Assembly: GCA_023395775.1 (NCBI GenBank)
Contig: JAEWYA010000192.1
Location: 1-29,624 of the forward strand
DNA: 29,624 bases
Direction of reading: 5' to 3'
DNA from: Bacillota bacterium
Lineage (GTDB): Bacteria > Bacillota > Clostridia > Oscillospirales > Oscillospiraceae
Part shown: in pieces, positions 1 to 8,069 of the stretch
Position numbering within the stretch: the stretch's first letter is position 1
Layout of the letters: each line of letters opens with the position of its first letter
Notes under the pieces: model-generated
The model's database searches: none
What the model was told of the DNA's origin: nothing
The model's input: the letters and a program-made list of their open reading frames with translations, nothing else
Program-made: the position numbers and the translations under genes

Positions 1-3000
1 CCTTCGTACACCAGCTTTGCGTCGCCGGTGAGCGTCACCCCATCGTCGGTATAGTTGACGGTCAGGTCGCCTCCGGCGGCCTTCACGGTAATGTCCCGGC
101 CTTTTTGGCAAAGGCCGCCCGCCACCGCCGCCACTACGGCCGCACAGGCGCCGGAGCCGCAGGCCATGGTCTCGCCGCTTCCCCGTTCCCAGACTCGCAT
201 CTTGATGGTGCTCTCGTTCACCACCCGGATAAATTCCGTGTTGATACGCTCCGGGAAAATTTCTGCGTGTTCAAATTGGGGACCCACCACCGGCACATCC
301 ACGCCGTCCACCCGCTGGCAAAACACCACACAGTGGGGGTTCCCCATATCCACGCAGGTAATTCGCCAAAGTTTTTCACCGATTTTCACCGGATAATCCA
401 CAAGCTTTGCTTCCTTCAAGGCGGTGGGCAGTTTCTTCGCATCCAGCGAGGCCTTTCCCATGGAGACACAGGCGGAGGTGACCTGTCCACTCATGGTATA
501 GAGCTTCACAGTCTTAGCGCCGCTGCCGGTCTCAATCCGCAAAATCTCTTTTTTCACGATGCCCTTGTCGTACAGGTATTTGCCCATGCAGCGCAGCGCG
601 TTGCCCGCCATGCCGCCCTCGGACCCGTCGGCGTTGAACATCCGCATCTTCGCGTCGGCGATCTCAGAGCGCTCCATTAAAATGATGCCGTCCGCCCCGA
701 TTCCGGTATGCCGGTCGCACAGAGTGATGCACAGGGATTCGGGACAGGTGATGGAGTCGTCGAAGTTCTCCAGGAAAATATTATCGTTGCCGCAGGTCTG
801 GAGCTTTGCAAACGGCAGCTTTTGCCGCTGCGTCCGCAGGTGGCAGATATCCACCAGTTCCGTGTTTTGCTGCGTGTACCGGCTGGCGAGGATGTCCGTC
901 AGCGCGGCGGCGGTATCCAGACTCGTCAGGCACGGGATGCCCAGCTGGACACAGCGGTGGTTCAGGTGGATGAAGTCCCGGATATAAGCCGGCTCCGTAG
1001 AGCCGGTGAGGATCACAAAGTCAATTTTGCCATCCTCAAGAAGCTGGAACACCCGGTTGTCCTGTCCCAGCTTGCCCACCACCTCCACGTCGGTGCCAAG
1101 CTGGGAGATCTCGTGGGCGGTGCGCTCCGTGCCGTATAGCTTGTAGCCCATATCCACCAGCTTCCGGGCGATATGCACCACCTCAGGCTGATCCCGGCGG
1201 TTGACGGAGATCAAAATGCCGCCCCGCCGCTCCTTTTCGATCTTGTAGCCCGCGGAGACCAGACCCTTGAACAGCGCCTCCTGCAGGTTCTTTCCAAGAC
1301 CCAGTACCTCGCCGGTGGACTTCATTTCAGGCGACAGGGAGGCGTTGGCGTCGGTGATCTTCTCAAAGGAGAAGACCGGCACCTTCACCGCCACATACGG
1401 CGGGGTTTTGTAAAGCCCCGTGCCGTAACCCAAAGACTTGAGCGGCTGACCCACCATGACCCGGGTGGCAAGGTCCACCATGGGCACGCCCGTCACCTTG
1501 GAGATATAGGGGACGGTACGGCTGGCCCGGGGATTCACTTCAATCACGTACAGCTCGCCCTGATAAATGAGGTACTGGATATTGATGAGGCCATGGGTCT
1601 TCAGGCTCAGGGCCAGCTTTTCCGAGCAATCGATGATGGTTTTGAGCATTTTGTCCCCGATGTTGAAGTGGGGGTATACGGCGATGGAGTCGCCGGAATG
1701 GACGCCGGTGCGCTCGATATGCTGCATCACGCCGGGAATCAGGACGTCCACCCCGTCGGAGATCACGTCCACCTCCAGCTCCCGGCCCTGCAAATACTGA
1801 TCCACCAGCACCGGGTTTTCGATGGTTCCGGCGAGAATCACATCCATGTACCGGCGGACTTCGCCGTCGTTGTGGGCGATGACCATGTTCTGTCCGCCGA
1901 TGACATACGAGGGGCGCAGCAGCACAGGATAGCCCAGCTCATTGGCTGTCAAGAGCGCCTCGTCCAAGCCCAGCACGCCCCGTCCCTGGGGGCGTTTGAT
2001 GGAAAACTGCTCCAAAAGGGCGTCAAACCGCTCCCGGTCCTCCGCCATGTCGATGGACTCGGCGGAGGTGCCCAAGATTTTCACTCCGTGGTCGTCCAGA
2101 AATTTGGTCAGCTTGATGGCTGTCTGCCCGCCAAAAGCAACCACCACCCCAACGGGCCGCTCCACGTCGATAATCTGCATCACGTCCTCGGGGTACAGCG
2201 GCTCAAAGTACAGCCGGTCGGCGGTATCGTAGTCGGTGGAGACCGTCTCGGGGTTGTTGTTGACGATGACCACCTCGTAGCCCAGCTCCTTCAGCGTCCA
2301 CACACAGTGGACGGAGGAGTAGTCAAACTCGATACCCTGTCCGATGCGGATGGGGCCGGAGCCAAGCACCATGATGACGGGCTTTCCGCTGCGGGGGAAG
2401 GCGCGGGACTCGCAGGTTTTATCGAAGCTGGAGTAAAAATAGGGCGTCTCCGCGTCAAACTCCGCCGCGCAGGTATCCACCATTTTGTAGACGGCGGCTT
2501 TGGGCGCATCCGGCAGCTTCTCAGCGCCGGAAAGGCGCAGCAGCGCCGCGTCCGGATAGCCAAACTTCTTGCCGGTCTCGTAATTCTCGGCAGTCAGGCC
2601 CTCTTCTGCGAGGCAGCCCTCAAATTCCGCGAGATTGCGCAGCTTGCAAAGGAACCAATTGTCGATCTTCGTGATCTCGTGGATCTCCTCCACGGATACG
2701 CCGGACTTCAGCGCCTCGAACACGGTGAAAAGCCGGTGGTCGTCCACCCGTCCGAGCCGCTCCCGTATGGGGGCGACATCCCCCTCGTCCGGTTTGCGGT
2801 TCAGGGTATCCATCCCGATCTCCGCGCCCCGGACGGCCTTCATGATGGCCATTTCAAAGCCGGGGCCGATGGCCATGACCTCGCCGGTGGCCTTCATTTG
2901 GGTGCCCAGAAGCCGACTGGCGTCCGCGAACTTGTCAAAGGGCCATTTGGGCATTTTCGCCACGATATAGTCCAGCGCCGGTTCAAAGCAAGCGCAGGTC

Positions 3001-4022
3001 TTGCCGGTGATGTCGTTTTTGATCTCGTCCAGCGTATAGCCCAGCGCGATCTTCGTGGTGATCTTGGCAATGGGATAGCCAGTAGCCTTGCTGGCCAGCG
3101 CCGAGGAGCGGGACACCCGGGGATTGACCTCGATGACCGCGTACTCAAAGCTGTCCGGATTCAGCGCCAGCTGGCAGTTACATCCGCCCACGATGCCCAG
3201 AGACGAGATGATGTCCAGCGACGCGGTGCGCAGCATCTGAAACTCCTTGTCGGAGAGGGTCTGGGTGGGCGCCACCACGATGGAGTCGCCGGTGTGAACA
3301 CCCACGGGGTCGAGGTTTTCCATGGAGCATACGGCGATCACGTTTCCCGCCGCGTCCCGCATGGTCTCAAACTCGATCTCCTTCCAGCCGAAAATCGCCC
3401 GCTCCACCAGAATCTGCGTAATGGGGGACGCATCCAGTCCCGTGCCGGCGATCACCTTCAGCTCCTCCGCATCCTTGGCCGCACCGCCGCCCGCGCCGCC
3501 CAGCGTGAAGGCCGGGCGAACGATAACGGGATAACCGATCTTGTTCGCCACGGCAAGGGCCTCGGTCACAGTCTGCGCGATATCGGAGGGGACCACCGGC
3601 TGCCCGATGGCCTGCATGGCCTCCTTAAACAGCTCCCGGTCCTCCGCCCGGGAAATGGCGGCGGCGTCGGTGCCAAGCAAGCGGACACCCTCCCGCTCCA
3701 AAAAGCCCTCTTTTCCCAACTGCATGGCGATGGTTAGACCGGTCTGTCCGCCGAGAGAGGCAAGAATGCTGTCCGGCCGTTCCTTTTTGATAATGCGCTT
3801 CACCGTCTCGGTGGTGAGAGGCTCCAGATAAATCTCATCCGCCATGGCCTGATCGGTCATAATGGTGGCGGGATTGGAGTTGCACAGGACCACCTCCACC
3901 CCCGCCTCTTTCAGAATGCGGCAGGCCTGCGCCCCGGCATAGTCGAACTCCGCGGCCTGTCCGATGACAATAGGGCCGGAGCCGATGACGAGGACCTTCT
4001 TAATGGACGTATCCAACGGCAT
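1..4022 (-). CDS. carB: Carbamoyl-phosphate synthase large subunit fused in frame to a diaminopimelate epimerase domain (3' end beyond window)
   Basis: The frame opens at ATG 4022-4020 (MPLDTSIKKVLVIGSGPIVI) and stays open to base 1, giving 1340 codons in the window. Residues 1 to about 1060 are a complete CarB: a first ATP-grasp half, a second half starting near residue 545 (VLGSGPIRIGQGIEFDYSS), and a C-terminal MGS-like regulatory domain. CarB makes carbamoyl phosphate from bicarbonate, ATP and ammonia supplied by CarA. From about residue 1068 (KLQTCGNDNIFLENF) the same frame encodes DapF, which normally converts L,L- to meso-diaminopimelate. The second DapF active-site motif, GETMACGSGACA, is intact with Cys1288. 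The first reads DGSEGGMAGNALRC, so the usual catalytic Cys is Ala1139. I read the junction (780-1000) codon by codon and found no stop or frame change. The carA stop and this start overlap as TAATG, implying translational coupling. The fusion is seen directly. Whether the epimerase domain is active is unknown. Confidence 0.93.
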   Translation of the reverse strand, partial: MPLDTSIKKVLVIGSGPIVIGQAAEFDYAGAQACRILKEAGVEVVLCNSNPATIMTDQAMADEIYLEPLTTETVKRIIKKERPDSILASLGGQTGLTIAMQLGKEGFLEREGVRLLGTDAAAISRAEDRELFKEAMQAIGQPVVPSDIAQTVTEALAVANKIGYPVIVRPAFTLGGAGGGAAKDAEELKVIAGTGLDASPITQILVERAIFGWKEIEFETMRDAAGNVIAVCSMENLDPVGVHTGDSIVVAPTQTLSDKEFQMLRTASLDIISSLGIVGGCNCQLALNPDSFEYAVIEVNPRVSRSSALASKATGYPIAKITTKIALGYTLDEIKNDITGKTCACFEPALDYIVAKMPKWPFDKFADASRLLGTQMKATGEVMAIGPGFEMAIMKAVRGAEIGMDTLNRKPDEGDVAPIRERLGRVDDHRLFTVFEALKSGVSVEEIHEITKIDNWFLCKLRNLAEFEGCLAEEGLTAENYETGKKFGYPDAALLRLSGAEKLPDAPKAAVYKMVDTCAAEFDAETPYFYSSFDKTCESRAFPRSGKPVIMVLGSGPIRIGQGIEFDYSSVHCVWTLKELGYEVVIVNNNPETVSTDYDTADRLYFEPLYPEDVMQIIDVERPVGVVVAFGGQTAIKLTKFLDDHGVKILGTSAESIDMAEDRERFDALLEQFSIKRPQGRGVLGLDEALLTANELGYPVLLRPSYVIGGQNMVIAHNDGEVRRYMDVILAGTIENPVLVDQYLQGRELEVDVISDGVDVLIPGVMQHIERTGVHSGDSIAVYPHFNIGDKMLKTIIDCSEKLALSLKTHGLINIQYLIYQGELYVIEVNPRASRTVPYISKVTGVPMVDLATRVMVGQPLKSLGYGTGLYKTPPYVAVKVPVFSFEKITDANASLSPEMKSTGEVLGLGKNLQEALFKGLVSAGYKIEKERRGGILISVNRRDQPEVVHIARKLVDMGYKLYGTERTAHEISQLGTDVEVVGKLGQDNRVFQLLEDGKIDFVILTGSTEPAYIRDFIHLNHRCVQLGIPCLTSLDTAAALTDILASRYTQQNTELVDICHLRTQRQKLPFAKLQTCGNDNIFLENFDDSITCPESLCITLCDRHTGIGADGIILMERSEIADAKMRMFNADGSEGGMAGNALRCMGKYLYDKGIVKKEILRIETGSGAKTVKLYTMSGQVTSACVSMGKASLDAKKLPTALKEAKLVDYPVKIGEKLWRITCVDMGNPHCVVFCQRVDGVDVPVVGPQFEHAEIFPERINTEFIRVVNESTIKMRVWERGSGETMACGSGACAAVVAAVAGGLCQKGRDITVKAAGGDLTVNYTDDGVTLTGDAKLVYE

Positions 4023-5086
4023 TACAGGTCGCCTCCCTTCATCATTGCAGCAAACCGGTCAAACAGGAACCCGGTGTCTTTCGGCCCGGTACAGGCCTCC
4101 GGATGAAACTGGACGGTGAATGCGTTCAGCTCCGGATAATCGATCCCCTCGCAGGTACCGTCGTTGGCGTTGGCAAAGCGGATCCTTCCCACCTTCACGG
4201 AGTCGGAATCCACGGCGTACCCGTGATTCTGGCTGGTGATAAAGGTCCGGGGTCCGTTCTGGTCCCGGACGGGCTGGTTCACGCCCCGGTGGCCGTATTT
4301 CAGCTTATAGGTCTTTCCCCCCAACGCCAGCGCCGTCAGTTGGTGGCCAAGACAGATACCGAACATGGGCTTTTTCCCGATCAGCTTTTTGATCTGCTCG
4401 ATCTGAAAGACGGCTTCCGCCGGGTCGCCGGGACCGTTGGAGAGCATAATGCCGTCCGGCCTCCCCGCCAGCACCTCTTCCGCCGTGGCGGCGGCGGGCA
4501 GAACGGTCACCTCGCAGCCCCGCCTTTGAAGCTCCCGAACAATATTGTTTTTCGCGCCGTAATCCAGCAGGGCGACGGAATATTTTTTCTCTCCCGCCGC
4601 CGGGTGAACGGAGGCTTTTTCGCAGGTGGCGGACTTCACCGCGTCCACCACCGCGTACCGCTTCACCTCCGTGAGATCCGCGGGAACTTCGTCACAGAGC
4701 GTGGCATTCATCACGCCGTGCTCCCGGATAATGCGGGTCAGCTCCCTGGTATCCACGCCGCAGATGCCCGGAACGTTCTCCCGCTTTAAAAAGGCGTCCA
4801 AATCCATTTCACAGCGGAAGTTGGACGGCGCGCCGCACCACTCCCGGACCACGTAGCCTCGGACGGAGCATTTTCCCTCAAAATCCTGCGAAATGACGCC
4901 GTAATTTCCCATCAGGGGATAAGTCTGCAATACAATCTGCCCATAGTAACTGGGGTCTGTCAGCGTTTCGATGTAGCCGCACATGCCGGTGGTAAACACC
5001 AGTTCTCCCACGGAGTCTCTCTCCGCGCCGAACCGAACCCCCTCGAAAACCTGTCCGTCCTGCAAAACCAGATACGCTTTCTTCAT
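4022..5086 (-). CDS. carA: Carbamoyl-phosphate synthase small (glutaminase) subunit
   Basis: This 354-residue protein hydrolyses glutamine and passes ammonia to CarB for arginine and pyrimidine synthesis. The N-terminal CarA domain (MKKAYLVLQDGQVFEGVRFG) is followed by a class I glutamine amidotransferase domain with the nucleophile motif FGICLGHQ and the catalytic HPEA near the C terminus. Length fits the family (about 355-380). The open frame extends upstream to 5209, but I chose ATG 5086-5084 because it matches family N termini, has AAAGGAA upstream, and lies downstream of a good promoter at 5159-5187 that sits inside the longer frame. The gene ends in TAATG, sharing one base with carB. 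Confidence 0.95.
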   Translation of the reverse strand: MKKAYLVLQDGQVFEGVRFGAERDSVGELVFTTGMCGYIETLTDPSYYGQIVLQTYPLMGNYGVISQDFEGKCSVRGYVVREWCGAPSNFRCEMDLDAFLKRENVPGICGVDTRELTRIIREHGVMNATLCDEVPADLTEVKRYAVVDAVKSATCEKASVHPAAGEKKYSVALLDYGAKNNIVRELQRRGCEVTVLPAAATAEEVLAGRPDGIMLSNGPGDPAEAVFQIEQIKKLIGKKPMFGICLGHQLTALALGGKTYKLKYGHRGVNQPVRDQNGPRTFITSQNHGYAVDSDSVKVGRIRFANANDGTCEGIDYPELNAFTVQFHPEACTGPKDTGFLFDRFAAMMKGGDL

Positions 5087-5158
5087 GTTTTTTGACCATT
5101 CCTTTCGCGCCCGCCGTCTCCAAGCCGCACTCCAGCAGTTTATCTTCATTAAATCTAC

Positions 5159-5187
5159 ATTATCCGCTTTTCCCCCGCCGCCGTCAA
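5159..5187 (-). promoter_or_regulatory. Probable sigma-A promoter of carA-carB
   Basis: On the minus strand TTGACG (5187-5182) and GATAAT (5164-5159) are separated by exactly 17 bases. Transcription would start near 5152, leaving a leader of about 65 bases before carA. I see no PyrR-type antiterminator or other riboswitch in that leader. Confidence 0.65.
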
Positions 5188-5420
5188 CACATTCCTTCAA
5201 AATATTCATAAATTTGTATATAGTCTTTTTGAATAAAAGGTATTACTTTTTGTTGATTTTGATTAATTGGCTGCGGCGTACCATTCTTTCTCTCGCTTTA
5301 CTTTTTTTGTCCCTGATATTCCGCAAATCCTTATGTGGAATTTTATGCATTATATTATGGAAATTTTTTTATTGCAACACAGAACATTTTACATGCATGA
5401 GGTTACAGGGGACTTATATG

Positions 5421-5441
5421 ATTTGCGATTTATTTGCAAAT
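5421..5441. promoter_or_regulatory. Upstream Fur-family (Zur-like) operator, palindrome 1
   Basis: ATTTGC-N9-GCAAAT is a perfect inverted repeat lying just upstream of the -35 element of the zinc operon. It has the same half-site and the same nine-base spacer as the second palindrome at 5474-5498, which argues that one dimeric regulator binds both, most likely the Fur-family protein encoded next door. Confidence 0.6.
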
Positions 5442-5445
5442 TCAA

Positions 5446-5474
5446 TTGACAATCGGCGGTCTTGGTGTTACCAT
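5446..5474 (+). promoter_or_regulatory. Probable promoter of the Zur-like/znu operon
   Basis: A perfect -35 TTGACA (5446-5451) is followed after 17 bases by TACCAT (5469-5474). The -10 is weak, but the arrangement is framed by two matching palindromes, one upstream of the -35 and one starting at the -10, as expected of a promoter repressed by its own product. Confidence 0.55.
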
Positions 5475-5498
5475 AATTTGCGGTCCATTCGCAAATTA
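5474..5498. promoter_or_regulatory. Downstream Fur-family (Zur-like) operator, palindrome 2
   Basis: TAATTTGC-N9-GCAAATTA is a perfect 8-9-8 inverted repeat covering the end of the -10 element and the start-site region. It ends 17 bases before the regulator's ATG. Binding here would block RNA polymerase directly. Confidence 0.65.
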
Positions 5499-5515
5499 GT
5501 GGTGGAGGCATCAAA

Positions 5516-5926
5516 ATGGCGGCTTATAAAACGGAACAGCGCGGGCAGCTCATGGATTTTTTGAAGAGTAATCCCGACAGGCAGTTTTCAGCACAGCAGA
5601 TTGCGGAAAGCCTGCCCACTCCCAAAATAAGTCTCAGTGCAATCTACCGAAACCTGACGGCGCTGGAAGGCGCGGGGTTTATCAACCGCTTTACCAAAGA
5701 GGGTTCCAGAGAAATTTACTATCAGTACATTCAATCAGAGCACTGCCGCGACTGCATCCACCTGATCTGCATGAAGTGCGGTAAAACAATCCATATGGAG
5801 CAGGAGATCACAGACCGACTGCTCACCGACACATTTGAGTCGAACGGGTTTCAGATCAATCGCCAAAAAACGGTTTTATACGGCGTTTGCCGCGGCTGTC
5901 TGCCGCGCGCTGATTCGTGTTTATAG
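5516..5926 (+). CDS. zur: Fur-family metal-dependent repressor, probably zinc-responsive (Zur)
   Basis: This 136-residue protein has the Fur layout: an N-terminal winged helix (QLMDFLKSNPDRQFSAQQIA, then ISLSAIYRNLTALEGAGFI) and a C-terminal metal-binding and dimerisation domain. The structural zinc ligands are the pairs CMKC (about 85-88) and CRGC plus a later Cys (about 125-135). HCRDCIHL is a His/Cys-rich stretch that may hold a regulatory site. The Zur assignment comes from context, since the same strand continues into znuA, znuC and znuB. A GGAGG ribosome site lies at 5504-5508. Two palindromes overlap its promoter, so autorepression is likely. PerR or a general Fur is possible but less likely here. 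Confidence 0.85.
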   Translation: MAAYKTEQRGQLMDFLKSNPDRQFSAQQIAESLPTPKISLSAIYRNLTALEGAGFINRFTKEGSREIYYQYIQSEHCRDCIHLICMKCGKTIHMEQEITDRLLTDTFESNGFQINRQKTVLYGVCRGCLPRADSCL

Positions 5927-5948
5927 CAGCAACGGGGGGGTACGGAAG

Positions 5949-6245
5949 ATGACCATAAAGCGCAGAATTTCAGCCATGGCGATGTGCCTTGCGCTGCTGC
6001 TTGTCATGTTCTTCTCCACTGTCTACATTATTCGAGAAGCCGACCATAACTGCACCGGAGAAAACTGCCCGATCTGCCACGAGATTCGGATTTGCCAGCA
6101 GATTTTAAACACCGTGGGGACGGCAGTTTTGGGCGTCGCGGTCTTTTCCTTTGCGCCGGTCTTTCTGGCAGCGCTTACGTCCGCTCACCGGCGTGAGTCG
6201 GCGGCGGTCACGCTCATTTCCCTGAAGGTAAAGCTCTCCGATTAA
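5949..6245 (+). CDS. Small Cys-rich membrane protein in the zinc operon, function unknown
   Basis: This 98-residue protein starts 22 bases after the repressor gene. It has two hydrophobic segments (about residues 10-26 and 55-73) flanking a polar loop with the motif DHNCTGENCPICHEIRIC, which contains His and four Cys. The C terminus is basic and then short. The open frame extends upstream to 5835, but the ATG at 5949 gives a clean signal-anchor-like N terminus, with GGAAG immediately upstream and a G-rich run further back. A thiol-rich loop next to zinc-uptake genes suggests metal sensing or handover at the membrane, which is inference. I believe similar small proteins accompany znu genes in other Clostridia but cannot confirm it here. 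Confidence 0.7.
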   Translation: MTIKRRISAMAMCLALLLVMFFSTVYIIREADHNCTGENCPICHEIRICQQILNTVGTAVLGVAVFSFAPVFLAALTSAHRRESAAVTLISLKVKLSD

Positions 6246-6320
6246 GCAATCTTCAGCATCACAAGGGGGGAAGTCTGCCCATTGGCGGACCGATTCGGCA
6301 CACCGCCGATACTCCCTTGT

Positions 6321-6344
6321 ATTTTTGCGCCCATTTTCAAAAAT
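6321..6344. promoter_or_regulatory. Possible degenerate Zur-type inverted repeat before znuA
   Basis: ATTTTTG-N10-CAAAAAT is a perfect 7-base inverted repeat 26 bases before the znuA start. It resembles the two upstream palindromes, but the spacing is one base shorter and the GC step is missing on one side. It could be a second control point for znuA or simply an AT-rich coincidence. The rest of the 125-base gap (6246-6370) shows no strong promoter. Confidence 0.25.
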
Positions 6345-6370
6345 ATTGCTGTATGATTGGAGACTGAATT

Positions 6371-7360
6371 ATGAAAAAGATACTTGCCTGCCTTGCGGCG
6401 GGTTTACTGCTCGTCACTTCCCTCTCTGCCTGCGGAAGCAGGACTTTGCCGAACAGTTCCGCTTCACCGAGCAATGCGGAAGACACACAAAAGCTCAGCG
6501 TGGTCTGCACAAATTTCCCGGAATATGACTTTGTTCGCCAGATTGTCGGGGACAGGGCGGACGTAACCATGCTCCTCAAGCCCGGCGCGGAGAGCCACAC
6601 CTATGAGCCCACACCGCAGGACATCATCACCATTCAGAACAGCGCTCTGTTCGTCTATGTGGGCGGGGATTCCGACGAATGGGTTGCCGACGTGCTCAGC
6701 TCTATGGATCAGAGCAAGATGACCGTTTTTAAGCTCATGGACTGCGTGGATCTGGTGAAAGAGGAACTGGTCGAGGGGATGCAGCCCGAGGCTGAAGCGG
6801 AGAGCGACGGGAGCGAAGCGGAGGCAGCCCCGGAGATGGACGAACACGTCTGGACCTCGCCTGCCAACGCCATGAAAATTGTGCAAAAGCTCTGCGACAC
6901 GCTATGCACGCTGGATTCTCCCGATCAGGATACCTTCAAAACCAATACGGAGGCCTACCTCGCTCAGCTTCAGAAGCTGGACGATGAATTCCGCGAGGTA
7001 GTGGAGAATGGCAAGCGCAGAGAAATCATCGTGGGGGACCGTTTCCCGTTCCGTTATTTCTGCGAGGAATTCGGCCTGACGTACTATGCCGCCTTCCCCG
7101 GCTGTTCCACGGATACCGAGGCGGACGCTTCCACCGTGGCGTTCCTCATTAAAAAAGTGAAAGACGATAAAATTCCCGTTGTATTCCATATCGAGCTTTC
7201 CAACGAGCAGATGTGCAGCTCCATCTGTGAGGCCACCGGAGCAAAGAGTGAGCTGCTGGGCGCCGTCCACAATGTCAGCGACAGCGATTTCAAGGCGGGC
7301 GTGACCTATCTGAGCCTGATGGAACACAATGTGGAAGCGCTGAAGGAGGCTCTGGACTGA
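6371..7360 (+). CDS. znuA: Zinc ABC transporter substrate-binding lipoprotein
   Basis: This 329-residue cluster A-I binding protein captures Zn(II) (possibly Mn(II)) outside the membrane for ZnuBC. The signal peptide ends in a lipobox with Cys21 (LSAC). Likely metal ligands are His76 in ESHTYEPTP and His159 in DEHVW. The later region reads VGDRFPFRYF and FHIELSNEQ, a variant of the usual third-ligand segment. The flexible loop before His159 is acidic (PEAEAESDGSEAEAAPEMDE) instead of the His-rich stretch typical of ZnuA. znuC begins two bases after its stop codon. Confidence 0.92.
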   Translation: MKKILACLAAGLLLVTSLSACGSRTLPNSSASPSNAEDTQKLSVVCTNFPEYDFVRQIVGDRADVTMLLKPGAESHTYEPTPQDIITIQNSALFVYVGGDSDEWVADVLSSMDQSKMTVFKLMDCVDLVKEELVEGMQPEAEAESDGSEAEAAPEMDEHVWTSPANAMKIVQKLCDTLCTLDSPDQDTFKTNTEAYLAQLQKLDDEFREVVENGKRREIIVGDRFPFRYFCEEFGLTYYAAFPGCSTDTEADASTVAFLIKKVKDDKIPVVFHIELSNEQMCSSICEATGAKSELLGAVHNVSDSDFKAGVTYLSLMEHNVEALKEALD

Positions 7361-7361
7361 C

Positions 7362-8069
7362 ATGAGCCTGCTGGCCTGCCGCAACGCCACGTTTTCCTAT
7401 GAGGGAGCAACGGTGCTGTCTGATCTGAACTTCTCCGTGGAAACCGGAGACTATCTTTGTATTGTGGGCGAGAACGGCGCGGGAAAAAGCACACTGCTCA
7501 AGGGCCTGCTGCACCTGAAAAAGCCCTCCGGCGGTGAGATTTCGACGGGCGACGGGCTGCGGCCCACTGAGATCGGCTATCTTCCCCAGCAAACAGCGGC
7601 GCAGAAGGATTTCCCCGCCAGCGTACTGGAGGTGGTATTGTCCGGGCGGCTGAATCATCTGGGCCTGCGCCCGTTTTACGGAGCTGCCGACCGGAACGAC
7701 GCCCGCCAAAAGCTGAATATGCTTGGAGCCCTTGATCTGGAAAAACGCTGCTACCGCGATCTCTCCGGCGGCCAGCAGCAGCGTGTGCTGCTGGCCCGGG
7801 CTCTCTGTGCCACAAAAAAGCTGCTTCTTCTCGACGAGCCGGTGACGGGCCTTGACCCCATCATGACCGCGGACCTTTACCGTGTCATCTGCGCGCTCCA
7901 CGATGAGCAGGGCATCACCATGATTATGGTGTCACACGATGTACGCGGAGCGATTGAGCAGTCGAACCATGTTCTGCACCTTGGCAACCGGCAGCTGTTT
8001 TATGGAAGCACGGAAGACTACCGGCACAGTGAGATCGGAATGCGTTTTTTAGGAGGCAGAACATGCTGA
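7362..8069 (+). CDS. znuC: Zinc ABC transporter ATP-binding protein
   Basis: This 235-residue cytoplasmic ATPase powers metal import through ZnuB. It shows Walker A GENGAGKST, the ABC signature LSGGQQQR, Walker B LLLLDEP with D-loop TGLDP, and the H-loop SHD. Size and motifs fit the ZnuC/MntB class of short ABC ATPases. It is packed one base after znuA and its last seven bases overlap the start of znuB (ATGCTGA), so the two subunits are probably translationally coupled. Confidence 0.93.
   Translation: MSLLACRNATFSYEGATVLSDLNFSVETGDYLCIVGENGAGKSTLLKGLLHLKKPSGGEISTGDGLRPTEIGYLPQQTAAQKDFPASVLEVVLSGRLNHLGLRPFYGAADRNDARQKLNMLGALDLEKRCYRDLSGGQQQRVLLARALCATKKLLLLDEPVTGLDPIMTADLYRVICALHDEQGITMIMVSHDVRGAIEQSNHVLHLGNRQLFYGSTEDYRHSEIGMRFLGGRTC

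Noticed and set aside
1173..3737. 854-residue open frame on the plus strand
   Set aside because: It lies wholly antisense to carB, shows no recognisable domain, and is rich in His, Gly, Leu and Val as expected from the complement of GC-rich codons.
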